Source: an uncultured Lachnospiraceae bacterium (GTDB taxonomy: Bacteria > Bacillota > Clostridia > Lachnospirales > Lachnospiraceae). Taken from it: a DNA stretch of 7,336 bases. The stretch covers positions 1 through 7,336 of the forward strand of contig CACXEL010000205.1 of assembly GCA_902766655.1 (NCBI GenBank), read 5' to 3'. Each line of letters opens with the position of its first letter. Positions within the stretch are counted from its first letter, which is position 1. This document shows positions 1 through 5,820 of the stretch, one piece after another. The notes under the pieces are model-generated. The model made no database searches and was not told the origin of the DNA. It saw nothing but the letters and a program-made list of their open reading frames with translations. The position numbers were made by a program, and so were the translations under genes.

Positions 1-733
1 CCATGTAGGCCGTGACGGCAGGCTTGCTGGCGCCGAAATAGTGGTCGTCCAGCTCCTGGCCCTTGGGCGGCATGGCTCCGAAGAGGGTCCGGCCGGTGAA
101 GCGAAGGTCAGGACGCTTTTCGTAGAGCTCCCTGGAGATCAGGAAATACTCCTGCTCAGGCCCCACGGAGGAGACGACGCGCTTAGCGGAGGTGTTGCCG
201 AAGAGGCGGAGAATGCGCAGGGCCTCCCGGCTCAGGACTTCCATGGACCTGAGCAGCGGCGTCTTTTTATCCAGAGCGGGTCCGCCGTAGGAGCAGAAGG
301 CGGTCGGGATGCAGAGGGTCTTTCCTTTGATGAAGGCGTAGGAGGTGGGATCCCAGGCGGTGTAGCCTCTGGCCTCGAAGGTTGCGCGCAGGCCGCCCGA
401 GGGGAAGGAGGAGGCGTCCGGCTCGCCTTTGATCAGCTCTTTCCCGGAGAACTCCATGATGACGCTGCCGTCCGGCGAGGGGGAGATAAAGCTGTCGTGC
501 TTTTCCGCCGTGATGCCGGTCAGCGGCTGGAACCAGTGGGTGAAGTGGGTGGCGCCGAGGCCTACCGCCCAGTCCTTCATGGCGATGGCGACGGCATTGG
601 CGACGCCGATGTCGAGCTCCTTGCCCTCGTCGATGGTCTTCCGGAGGGACGCATAGACGTCGGCGGAGAGGGTGGCCCGCATGACGCGGTCGTCAAAGAC
701 GCGGCTTCCGAAGTATTCCGGTACAGTATTCAT
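1..733 (-). CDS. glnN: Glutamine synthetase type III (GSIII), N-terminal part, cut by window edge
   Basis: It catalyses ATP-dependent condensation of glutamate and ammonia to glutamine in the cytoplasm. The frame reads from ATG at 733 leftward without a stop for 244 codons to the window edge; GSIII proteins are usually about 700 residues, so roughly the first third is present. The start [18 protein letters not shown], the block THWFQPLTG (residues 65-73) followed by EKHD (77-80), and GPEQEYF (191-197) are hallmarks of the GSIII family; GPEQEYF corresponds to the glutamate-rich active-site strand that binds metal in glutamine synthetases. A good ribosome binding site lies 7 nt before the ATG. 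The gene is divergent from gltBD, which completes the GS-GOGAT cycle. Its leader holds a consensus promoter and two tandem terminator-like hairpins, implying attenuation. No damage is visible. Family assignment is very secure; the symbol glnN is the usual one for GSIII, though some annotations use glnA. Confidence 0.95.
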   Translation of the reverse strand, partial: MNTVPEYFGSRVFDDRVMRATLSADVYASLRKTIDEGKELDIGVANAVAIAMKDWAVGLGATHFTHWFQPLTGITAEKHDSFISPSPDGSVIMEFSGKELIKGEPDASSFPSGGLRATFEARGYTAWDPTSYAFIKGKTLCIPTAFCSYGGPALDKKTPLLRSMEVLSREALRILRLFGNTSAKRVVSSVGPEQEYFLISRELYEKRPDLRFTGRTLFGAMPPKGQELDDHYFGASKPAVTAYM

Positions 734-740
734 GGTAGAA

Positions 741-749
741 CTCCTTTCT
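741..749 (-). promoter_or_regulatory. Ribosome binding site of the GSIII gene
   Basis: On the minus strand the sequence reads AGAAAGGAG, a nine-base match to the anti-Shine-Dalgarno tail, with 7 nt before ATG at 733. It fixes the start of the glutamine synthetase. It follows directly on the U-rich end of the second leader hairpin, so termination there would remove the site from the transcript. Confidence 0.85.
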
Positions 750-751
750 GG

Positions 752-804
752 AAGAAAAAGGCAAAGGCGCCTTTCGCGCTGCCGCAAAAGACGCCTTTGC
801 CTTT
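752..804 (-). terminator. Second (RBS-proximal) terminator-like hairpin in the GSIII leader
   Basis: On the minus strand the arms AAAGGCAAAGGCG (804-792) and CGCCTTTGCCTTT (769-757) pair perfectly. Inside them TCTTT-TGCG pairs with CGCG-AAAGG, giving a continuous stem of about 22 bp with a GCAG loop. Two pairs are U.G in minus-strand RNA but would be A/C mismatches in plus-strand RNA, so the structure is selected on the minus strand. The 3' arm runs into TTTTT, then C and TT, typical of an intrinsic terminator. It lies between promoter and ribosome binding site, so it acts as an attenuator of the glutamine synthetase rather than as a gene-end terminator. Confidence 0.8.
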
Positions 805-833
805 GACTTTTTCATATGTGAAGGTGAATCCTG

Positions 834-877
834 AAAAAAAGAGGAGCGTCTCTGAGCCGGCTGACTCAAAGACGCCC
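834..877 (-). terminator. First (promoter-proximal) terminator-like hairpin in the GSIII leader
   Basis: In minus-strand RNA GGGCGTCTTTGAG (877-865) pairs with CTCAGAGACGCTC (856-844) through 13 continuous pairs, two of them G.U, closing an eight-base loop. An unbroken run of seven T follows at 840-834 after a three-base gap. The G.U pair at 869/852 would be an A/C mismatch on the plus strand, which supports minus-strand function. The hairpin starts only about 12 nt after the predicted transcription start of the glutamine synthetase gene. A second terminator-like hairpin lies 29 nt beyond the T-run. Confidence 0.8.
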
Positions 878-896
878 TTGTCTTTTATGAATCGGG

Positions 897-925
897 ATTT
901 TACAGCATCAAGGGCCGCTTGTCAA
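897..925 (-). promoter_or_regulatory. Promoter for the GSIII gene, housekeeping sigma type
   Basis: On the minus strand TTGACA (925-920) and TAAAAT (902-897) are separated by exactly 17 bp. The -35 is a perfect consensus and the -10 matches five of six. The predicted start of transcription is near 888-890, giving a leader of about 155 nt before the glutamine synthetase ATG. No extended -10 TG is seen. Such a strong core promoter followed by terminators suggests that control is exerted after initiation. Confidence 0.85.
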
Positions 926-1006
926 CACCTGATTTTTCAGAAATTTCAGACCTGCTTCCTTTCGGCTGCTTCCCATCTCTCCGGAGCAGTCTCTTTAATT
1001 TTTTTA
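926..1006. promoter_or_regulatory. Spacer between divergent GSIII and gltB promoters
   Basis: These 81 bp lie between the two -35 boxes and encode nothing recognisable. They contain two direct copies of CTGCTTCC (952-959 and 966-973, 14 bp apart) and an inverted near-copy GGAGCAG at 983-989, plus a repeated TTTCAG near 937-950 and a T-rich run just before the gltB -35. These could be sites for a DNA-binding regulator acting on both genes, but no known operator is recognised. Confidence 0.3.
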
Positions 1007-1035
1007 TTGACAAAAGAGGCAGTAGAGGCTATTAT
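1007..1035 (+). promoter_or_regulatory. Promoter for gltBD, housekeeping sigma type
   Basis: TTGACA at 1007-1012 and TATTAT at 1030-1035 are separated by exactly 17 bp. A T-rich stretch (about 996-1005) just upstream could serve as an UP-like element. The predicted start of transcription is close to A1042, giving a leader of about 218 nt before gltB. The initial transcribed region (CCGACAT, then a GGCAATGGCGTC arm) resembles that of the opposing glutamine synthetase promoter (CCGATTCAT, then GACAAGGGCGTC). Confidence 0.85.
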
Positions 1036-1045
1036 GCCGACATGA

Positions 1046-1100
1046 GGCAATGGCGTCGCTAATGTACAGGCATTAGAGACGCCATTGCCCTTTTGTTTTT
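1046..1100 (+). terminator. Terminator-like hairpin at the very start of the gltB leader
   Basis: GGCAATGGCGTCGCTAATG (1046-1064) pairs with CATTAGAGACGCCATTGCC (1071-1089) at 18 of 19 positions, the only mismatch being G1058/A1077, around a six-base loop TACAGG. CTTTTGTTTTT follows at 1090-1100, a good U-tract on the plus strand. It begins about 4 nt after the predicted transcription start, and no upstream plus-strand gene ends here, so it is best read as an attenuator of gltBD. The arm core GGCAATGGCGTC nearly repeats the arms of the two glutamine synthetase leader hairpins. Confidence 0.8.
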
Positions 1101-1211
1101 CCGGTCATCACATTCTTCGAATGCCCTGAGGGCATGAAGAGGAATCGGTGTGCCGGGTACAGCAGAGGGCGGAAGGCGCCCTGCCAGGCAGATCAGCCCG
1201 GAGGCGGCTGG
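1101..1211 (+). promoter_or_regulatory. Structured middle part of the gltB leader RNA
   Basis: No gene is recognised here. Two hairpins can be drawn. CTTC (1115-1118), two bulged bases, then ATGCCC (1121-1126) pairs with GGGCAT-GAAG (1130-1139) around a three-base loop. AGGGCG (1166-1171) pairs with CGCCCT (1177-1182) around GAAGG, enclosed by a possible outer pairing CCGGG (1153-1157) with CCCGG (1197-1201). No U-tract follows either one. No known riboswitch class is recognised; the stretch may merely be a structured leader. Confidence 0.35.
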
Positions 1212-1235
1212 CCGGGAAATGAATTCATTTCCCGG
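1212..1235. repeat. Perfect 24-bp palindrome upstream of the gltB ribosome binding site
   Basis: CCGGGAAATG, AATT, CATTTCCCGG is identical to its own reverse complement over all 24 bases. In RNA it would form a 10-bp stem with a four-base loop, ending 9 nt before the ribosome binding site. In DNA it could be a dimer-binding operator. No T-run follows on the plus strand, so it is not a terminator in that direction. Confidence 0.7.
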
Positions 1236-1244
1236 ATCTTGAAA

Positions 1245-1255
1245 AGGAAGGTGAT
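1245..1255 (+). promoter_or_regulatory. Ribosome binding site of gltB
   Basis: AGGAAGGTGAT contains AGGTGAT, a seven-base match to the 16S anti-Shine-Dalgarno region, 4 nt before ATG at 1260. An in-frame TGA at 1257-1259 abuts the ATG, so gltB cannot start further upstream in this frame; together these fix the start. Confidence 0.9.
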
Positions 1256-1259
1256 TTGA

Positions 1260-4200
1260 ATGAACGGTCTGCTTTCATATGACAGGGAACACGATGCCTG
1301 CGGCATCGGCGCTGTCATCAAGATCGACGGAGTTCCCGAATACAGTGTCATGGATGACGCACTGACCATCGTGGAGAAGCTGGAGCACAGGGCCGGCAAG
1401 GACGCCAGCGGCACAGTCGGGGACGGCGTAGGCATCCTACTGCAGATTTCTCACGCCTTCTTTTCCGCGGCTTGTGAGGAGGCAGGGCTTCAGATCGGGG
1501 AGGCCGGCGATTACGGGATCGGTATGCTCTTCCTGCCATCTGACCACCTTAAAAGGACCTTTGCCAGGCGCCTCTTCGAGGTGATTGCCGGCAAGGAGGG
1601 ACTCAATGTGATCGGGTGGAGGGAAGTTCCCATTCATCCGGAGATTCTGGGCGAGAGGGCCCGCGGTTGTATGCCGGCCATCTGGCAGTGCTTTGTGGAA
1701 AGGCCGGAGAACGTTGAAAAGGGCCTGGAATTTGACCGCAGACTTTACGTTGTCAGGAGAGAGTTCGAGCAGAGCTCCGAGGACACCTACGTCTGCTCCC
1801 TGTCCTCCCGCACGATCGTTTACAAGGGCATGTTCCTGGTCGGCCAGCTCCGCCGGTTCTACGAGGACCTTCAGAGCGAGCGATATGTGACTGCCCTGGC
1901 CATGGTCCATTCCCGCTTTTCCACCAACACCCTGCCCAGCTGGGAGCGCGCACATCCCTACAGGATGATCGCCCACAACGGGGAAATCAACACCATCCGC
2001 GGAAATACGGACCGCATGCTGGCCCGCGAGGAGACCATGCACTCCCCGCTGCTTGAGACGGATCGCGACAAGATCTGCCCGGTCATCTCGACCAGCGGAT
2101 CGGATTCCGCCATGCTGGACAACACGCTGGAATTCCTTTACATGAACGGTATGGACCTGCCCCTCGCCATGATGGCCCTGATCCCGGAGCCCTGGAAGAA
2201 CAACCGCTTCATGAGCGAGTCCAGGAAGGATTTTTACCACTATTACGCCACCATGATGGAGCCCTGGGACGGGCCGGCGGCCATCCTCTTCACGGACGGA
2301 GAGGTATTCGGCGCCACGCTTGACCGTAATGGGCTTCGCCCCTCGCGGTATTACATAACTGATGACGACCGCCTGATCCTCTCCTCCGAGGTGGGGGTAC
2401 TGGATATCGCACCGGAGCACATTGTGAAGAAATCCAGGCTCATGCCGGGCAGGATGCTCCTGGTCGATACCCGCGGGAAGAGGATCATTTCCGACGAAGA
2501 GTGTAAAGAAGTGTATGCCTCTGCCCACCCCTACGGCGAATGGCTGGACGCCCATCTCATCCATCTGAAGGACCTTTCAATCCCCAACCATCAGGTCCCT
2601 GTCCACTCCCAGGCAGAGCGGGACAGGCTCTACAAGGTCTTCGGATACAGCTATGAGGAGGTCAAGTCTTACATTCTGGAGGCTGCGACGAATGGGGTGG
2701 AGCCAACGGTCTCCATGGGCCATGACGTGCCCCTGGCCGCCCTCTCTGACAATTATCCGCTGCTCTACAGGTTCTTCCAGCAGCAGTTCGCCCAGGTCAC
2801 CAACCCGCCCATCGACTCTTTGAGGGAGAAGATCGTGACGGACACGACGGTCTACATCGGGTCCGACGGCGACCTTCTGACTACGAGGAGCGATAACTGT
2901 ACGGTCCTCGAGGTCAACAACCCGGTCCTGACAGGCGTCGACCTCATGAAGATCAGGGCATTGAAGCGTAAGGGCTTCGAGGCGGAGACCGTATCCCTCC
3001 TCTATTACAAGCATACTTCCCTTTCCAGGGCGGTCGACCAGCTGTATCTGGCGGTGGACAGAGCGGTCTCCCGCGGCGCTAACATCATCATCCTCTCTGA
3101 CCGGGGCGTGGACGAGAACCATGTTCCGATCCCGGCCCTCCTCGCCGTCTCCGCCCTGGAGCAGCACCTGGTCCACACCAGGAAGAGGACGGCGGTCTCC
3201 CTCATTCTCGAGAGCGGAGAGATCAGGGACGTGCACCAGACGGCGTGTGTGCTGGGCTTCGGCGCCCGGGCCGTCAACCCATACCTGGCGCACGAGTGCA
3301 TCGAGGAGCTGGTCACGCTGGGCCTCCTCGACAAGGACCCGCACACTGCCGTCAACGATTTCAACCACGCGCTCCTTGGCGGTGTTGTGAAGATCGCCGC
3401 CAAGATGGGCATTTCCACGATCCAGTCCTACCAGTCGGCCAGGATCTTCGAGGCCGTCGGCCTGTCCGACGAGGTGATTGACAGATACTTCACCGGCGTG
3501 GTCAGCCGCGTGGGCGGTATCGGCGTCAAGGAGCTGGAGGAAGGTATCTCCTTCCGGCACGACCGGGCTTTCGATCCCATGGGCCTGCCGGTGGATCCTG
3601 TCCTGGACAGCAGCGGCTTCCACAAGCTGAGGAGCGGCCCGGGCAAGGAGGACCACCTCTACTCGCCGGAGGTCATCGTCCTGCTCCAGCAGGCGGTGCG
3701 GACCAACAGCTACGACAAGTTCCTCCAGTATGCTGCCCTGGTGGACGACGCCCGCCATCCCCACACCCTCCGCGGCCTTCTGGAATTCGTTCCCGCGGGT
3801 GAACCGGTCAGTCTCGACGAGGTGGAGCCTGTGGAGGAGATCGTGAAGCGGTTCCAGGTGGGCGCCATGAGCTACGGCTCCCTCTCCCGGGAAGCGCACG
3901 AGACCATCGCCAGAGCCATGAACCGGCTCGGCGGAAGGTCCAATACCGGTGAGGGCGGAGAGGCCTCCGACCGCTTCGGCACCGAAACAAACAGCAACGT
4001 CAAGCAGGTGGCCTCAGGCCGCTTTGGCGTGACGGAGGAATACCTTCTGAGTGCCGGTGAGATCCAGATCAAGATGGCCCAGGGAGCCAAGCCCGGTGAG
4101 GGCGGCAACCTGCCGGCCGCCAAGGTCTATCCCTGGGTGGCCAGGACCCGGTGCTCGACGCCGGGCGTGCAGCTGATCTCCCCGCCTCCTCACCACGATA

Positions 4201-5789
4201 TCTATTCCATCGAGGACCTGGCCCAGCTCATTTACGACCTCAAAAATGCGAACCGGGCCGCCAGGATCTCCGTCAAGCTGGTCTCCGAGGCCGGCGTCGG
4301 TACGATCGCGTCGGGCGTCGCCAAGGCGGGCGCGCAGGTTGTTCTCATTTCCGGCTACGACGGCGGTACGGGAGCCGCTCCCTACAGCTCTGTCCACTAC
4401 GCGGGCCTGCCCTGGGAGCTCGGCGTGGCGGAGACCCACCAGGCTCTGATCGAGAGCGGGCTCAGGTCCCGGGTCCGGATCGAGACGGACGGCAAGCTCA
4501 TGACCGGCAGGGATGTGGCCATCGCGGCCCTTCTGGGGGCTGAGGAATTCGGCTTCGCCACGGCGCCGCTGGTATCTATGGGCTGCATGATGATGCGGGT
4601 CTGCTCCAAGGATACCTGCCCGGTGGGCATCGCTACCCAGAATGAGAAGCTCAGGGGGCGGTTCGCCGGAAAACCGGAGCATATCATGAATTTTATGCGG
4701 TTCATCGCCTCCCAGCTCAGGCAGATCATGGCAGAGCTCGGCTTCAGAAGCGTGGACGAGATGGTGGGCAGGACAGACTGCCTGAGGAAAAGAGAGCATT
4801 TCGACCAGCCGCATGCGGGCACGATCTCCTACGATGAGATCCTGAAGGCGGGAAATGCCGGGGCAAGCGGCTGTCGGTTCGATCCGGCCCATAGCTATGA
4901 TTTTGCCCTTGAGCGGACGCTGGACGAGCGTGTCCTTCTTCCCTGGTTCGAGAAGGCCCTTAAGGATGGGGAGAGGCATTCCGAGATCTCTGTCCGGGTG
5001 AGCTCCACCGACAGGACCTTCGGCACCATTCTGGGTTCGGAGATCGTGAAACGGTACGGGAGAGGATGCAATGACCTCTCTGAGGACAGGTTCCAAATTC
5101 GGTGCGAGGGTGGCGGCGGCCAGTCCTTCGGCGCATTTCTTCCGCACGGCCTGACCATTCGCCTGGAAGGCGATGCCAACGACGGATTCGGAAAAGGACT
5201 GTCCGGCGGAACACTGATTGTCTGCCCGCCTGCGGGAAGCAGGTTCAAAGCTTCTGACAATATCATTGTCGGCAATGTGGCCCTCTATGGAGCGACTTCG
5301 GGCAAGGCTTACATTTGCGGGATAGCCGGCGAGCGCTTCTGCGTCAGAAATTCGGGCGCCGTGGCGGTCGCGGAGGGCTGCGGAGACCACGGGCTCGAGT
5401 ATATGACCGGCGGCAGGGCGGTGATTCTGGGAAGGACCGGCAAGAATTTTGCGGCCGGCATGAGCGGCGGTATCGCTTACGTCCTGGACAGGGACCACAC
5501 GCTCTACAGGAGAATCAACAAGGACATGGTCGAGCTCACGGAGCTCAGGGAAAAGTACGATATCGAGGAGCTTAGGACAATTCTTACTGATTATGTGGCG
5601 GCGACGGATTCGGAGCTCGGCCGGGAGATTCTGGAGAGTTTTGACAGGGAGATTTACAGCTTCAAGAAGGTCATGGCGAGAGATTACCACCGTATGATCA
5701 GGGCCATCAGCCGTTACGAGGAGCAGGGCATTCCCAAGGAGAGCGCCGAGCTTGAAGCCTTCCGGGAGATGACCGGAACAGCAATCTGA
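1260..5789 (+). CDS. gltB: Glutamate synthase (GOGAT), large (alpha) subunit
   Basis: It hydrolyses glutamine, channels the ammonia to a second site and aminates 2-oxoglutarate, so that each cycle yields two glutamates. At 1509 residues it has the usual length. The class II glutamine amidotransferase domain spans about residues 14-430: Cys14 in DACGIG is the expected N-terminal nucleophile after removal of a 13-residue propeptide, and SRFSTNT (218-224) and AHNGEINTIRGN (238-249) are conserved active-site blocks. A central domain follows to about 745. The FMN-binding synthase barrel (about 815-1180) has SNTGEGGEASDR, AQGAKPGEGG (940-949) and SGYDGGTGAAP (from 1031). Cys1109, Cys1115 and Cys1120 form the C-x5-C-x4-C ligand set of the 3Fe-4S cluster. 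A C-terminal glycine-rich GXGXG beta-helix domain occupies about 1240-1440. gltD begins 31 bp after the stop, so the two are cotranscribed. No defect is seen. The family is certain; NADPH use is inferred from the separate GltD subunit. Confidence 0.98.
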   Translation: MNGLLSYDREHDACGIGAVIKIDGVPEYSVMDDALTIVEKLEHRAGKDASGTVGDGVGILLQISHAFFSAACEEAGLQIGEAGDYGIGMLFLPSDHLKRTFARRLFEVIAGKEGLNVIGWREVPIHPEILGERARGCMPAIWQCFVERPENVEKGLEFDRRLYVVRREFEQSSEDTYVCSLSSRTIVYKGMFLVGQLRRFYEDLQSERYVTALAMVHSRFSTNTLPSWERAHPYRMIAHNGEINTIRGNTDRMLAREETMHSPLLETDRDKICPVISTSGSDSAMLDNTLEFLYMNGMDLPLAMMALIPEPWKNNRFMSESRKDFYHYYATMMEPWDGPAAILFTDGEVFGATLDRNGLRPSRYYITDDDRLILSSEVGVLDIAPEHIVKKSRLMPGRMLLVDTRGKRIISDEECKEVYASAHPYGEWLDAHLIHLKDLSIPNHQVPVHSQAERDRLYKVFGYSYEEVKSYILEAATNGVEPTVSMGHDVPLAALSDNYPLLYRFFQQQFAQVTNPPIDSLREKIVTDTTVYIGSDGDLLTTRSDNCTVLEVNNPVLTGVDLMKIRALKRKGFEAETVSLLYYKHTSLSRAVDQLYLAVDRAVSRGANIIILSDRGVDENHVPIPALLAVSALEQHLVHTRKRTAVSLILESGEIRDVHQTACVLGFGARAVNPYLAHECIEELVTLGLLDKDPHTAVNDFNHALLGGVVKIAAKMGISTIQSYQSARIFEAVGLSDEVIDRYFTGVVSRVGGIGVKELEEGISFRHDRAFDPMGLPVDPVLDSSGFHKLRSGPGKEDHLYSPEVIVLLQQAVRTNSYDKFLQYAALVDDARHPHTLRGLLEFVPAGEPVSLDEVEPVEEIVKRFQVGAMSYGSLSREAHETIARAMNRLGGRSNTGEGGEASDRFGTETNSNVKQVASGRFGVTEEYLLSAGEIQIKMAQGAKPGEGGNLPAAKVYPWVARTRCSTPGVQLISPPPHHDIYSIEDLAQLIYDLKNANRAARISVKLVSEAGVGTIASGVAKAGAQVVLISGYDGGTGAAPYSSVHYAGLPWELGVAETHQALIESGLRSRVRIETDGKLMTGRDVAIAALLGAEEFGFATAPLVSMGCMMMRVCSKDTCPVGIATQNEKLRGRFAGKPEHIMNFMRFIASQLRQIMAELGFRSVDEMVGRTDCLRKREHFDQPHAGTISYDEILKAGNAGASGCRFDPAHSYDFALERTLDERVLLPWFEKALKDGERHSEISVRVSSTDRTFGTILGSEIVKRYGRGCNDLSEDRFQIRCEGGGGQSFGAFLPHGLTIRLEGDANDGFGKGLSGGTLIVCPPAGSRFKASDNIIVGNVALYGATSGKAYICGIAGERFCVRNSGAVAVAEGCGDHGLEYMTGGRAVILGRTGKNFAAGMSGGIAYVLDRDHTLYRRINKDMVELTELREKYDIEELRTILTDYVAATDSELGREILESFDREIYSFKKVMARDYHRMIRAISRYEEQGIPKESAELEAFREMTGTAI

Positions 5790-5810
5790 GGCTTTGCGAC
5801 AGGAAAGAGC

Positions 5811-5816
5811 AGGTGA
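5811..5816 (+). promoter_or_regulatory. Ribosome binding site deciding the gltD start
   Basis: AGGTGA lies 4 nt before ATG at 5821, the same kind of site and spacing as at gltB. The frame is open upstream to a TTG at 5794, only 4 nt after the gltB stop, but that codon has no good site in front of it. The protein from 5821 begins MGKQTGFLEFDR, which matches the usual GltD N-terminus. Confidence 0.8.
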
Positions 5817-5820
5817 GAGT

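Noticed and set aside
41..1045. Open frame of 334 codons on the plus strand
   Set aside because: It is antisense to the clearly recognisable glutamine synthetase and continues through the promoter and hairpins of the intergenic region; its translation resembles no protein family.
757..1089. The repeated hairpin arms as a CRISPR array or mobile-element ends
   Set aside because: There are only three copies, each internally palindromic and diverged, with irregular spacing and opposite orientations matching the two transcription units; there are no uniform spacers, transposase or target duplications.
752..1100. Leader hairpins as classical ANTAR (NasR/EutV-type) two-hairpin targets
   Set aside because: The apical loops do not show the required hexaloop with A at position 1 and G at position 4, and the gltB leader has one hairpin rather than a close pair; an ANTAR-related origin is not excluded but is not supported by the loops.
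1437..5690. Long minus-strand open frames of 375, 440 and 558 codons opposite gltB
   Set aside because: They lie antisense to an intact, motif-rich gltB; long antisense frames are expected in GC-rich genes with biased codon use, and their translations show no domains.
5794..5820. Alternative upstream TTG start for gltD adding nine residues
   Set aside because: The TTG is 4 nt after the gltB stop without a ribosome binding site, whereas ATG 5821 has AGGTGA at good spacing and gives the usual MGKxTGFLE start.
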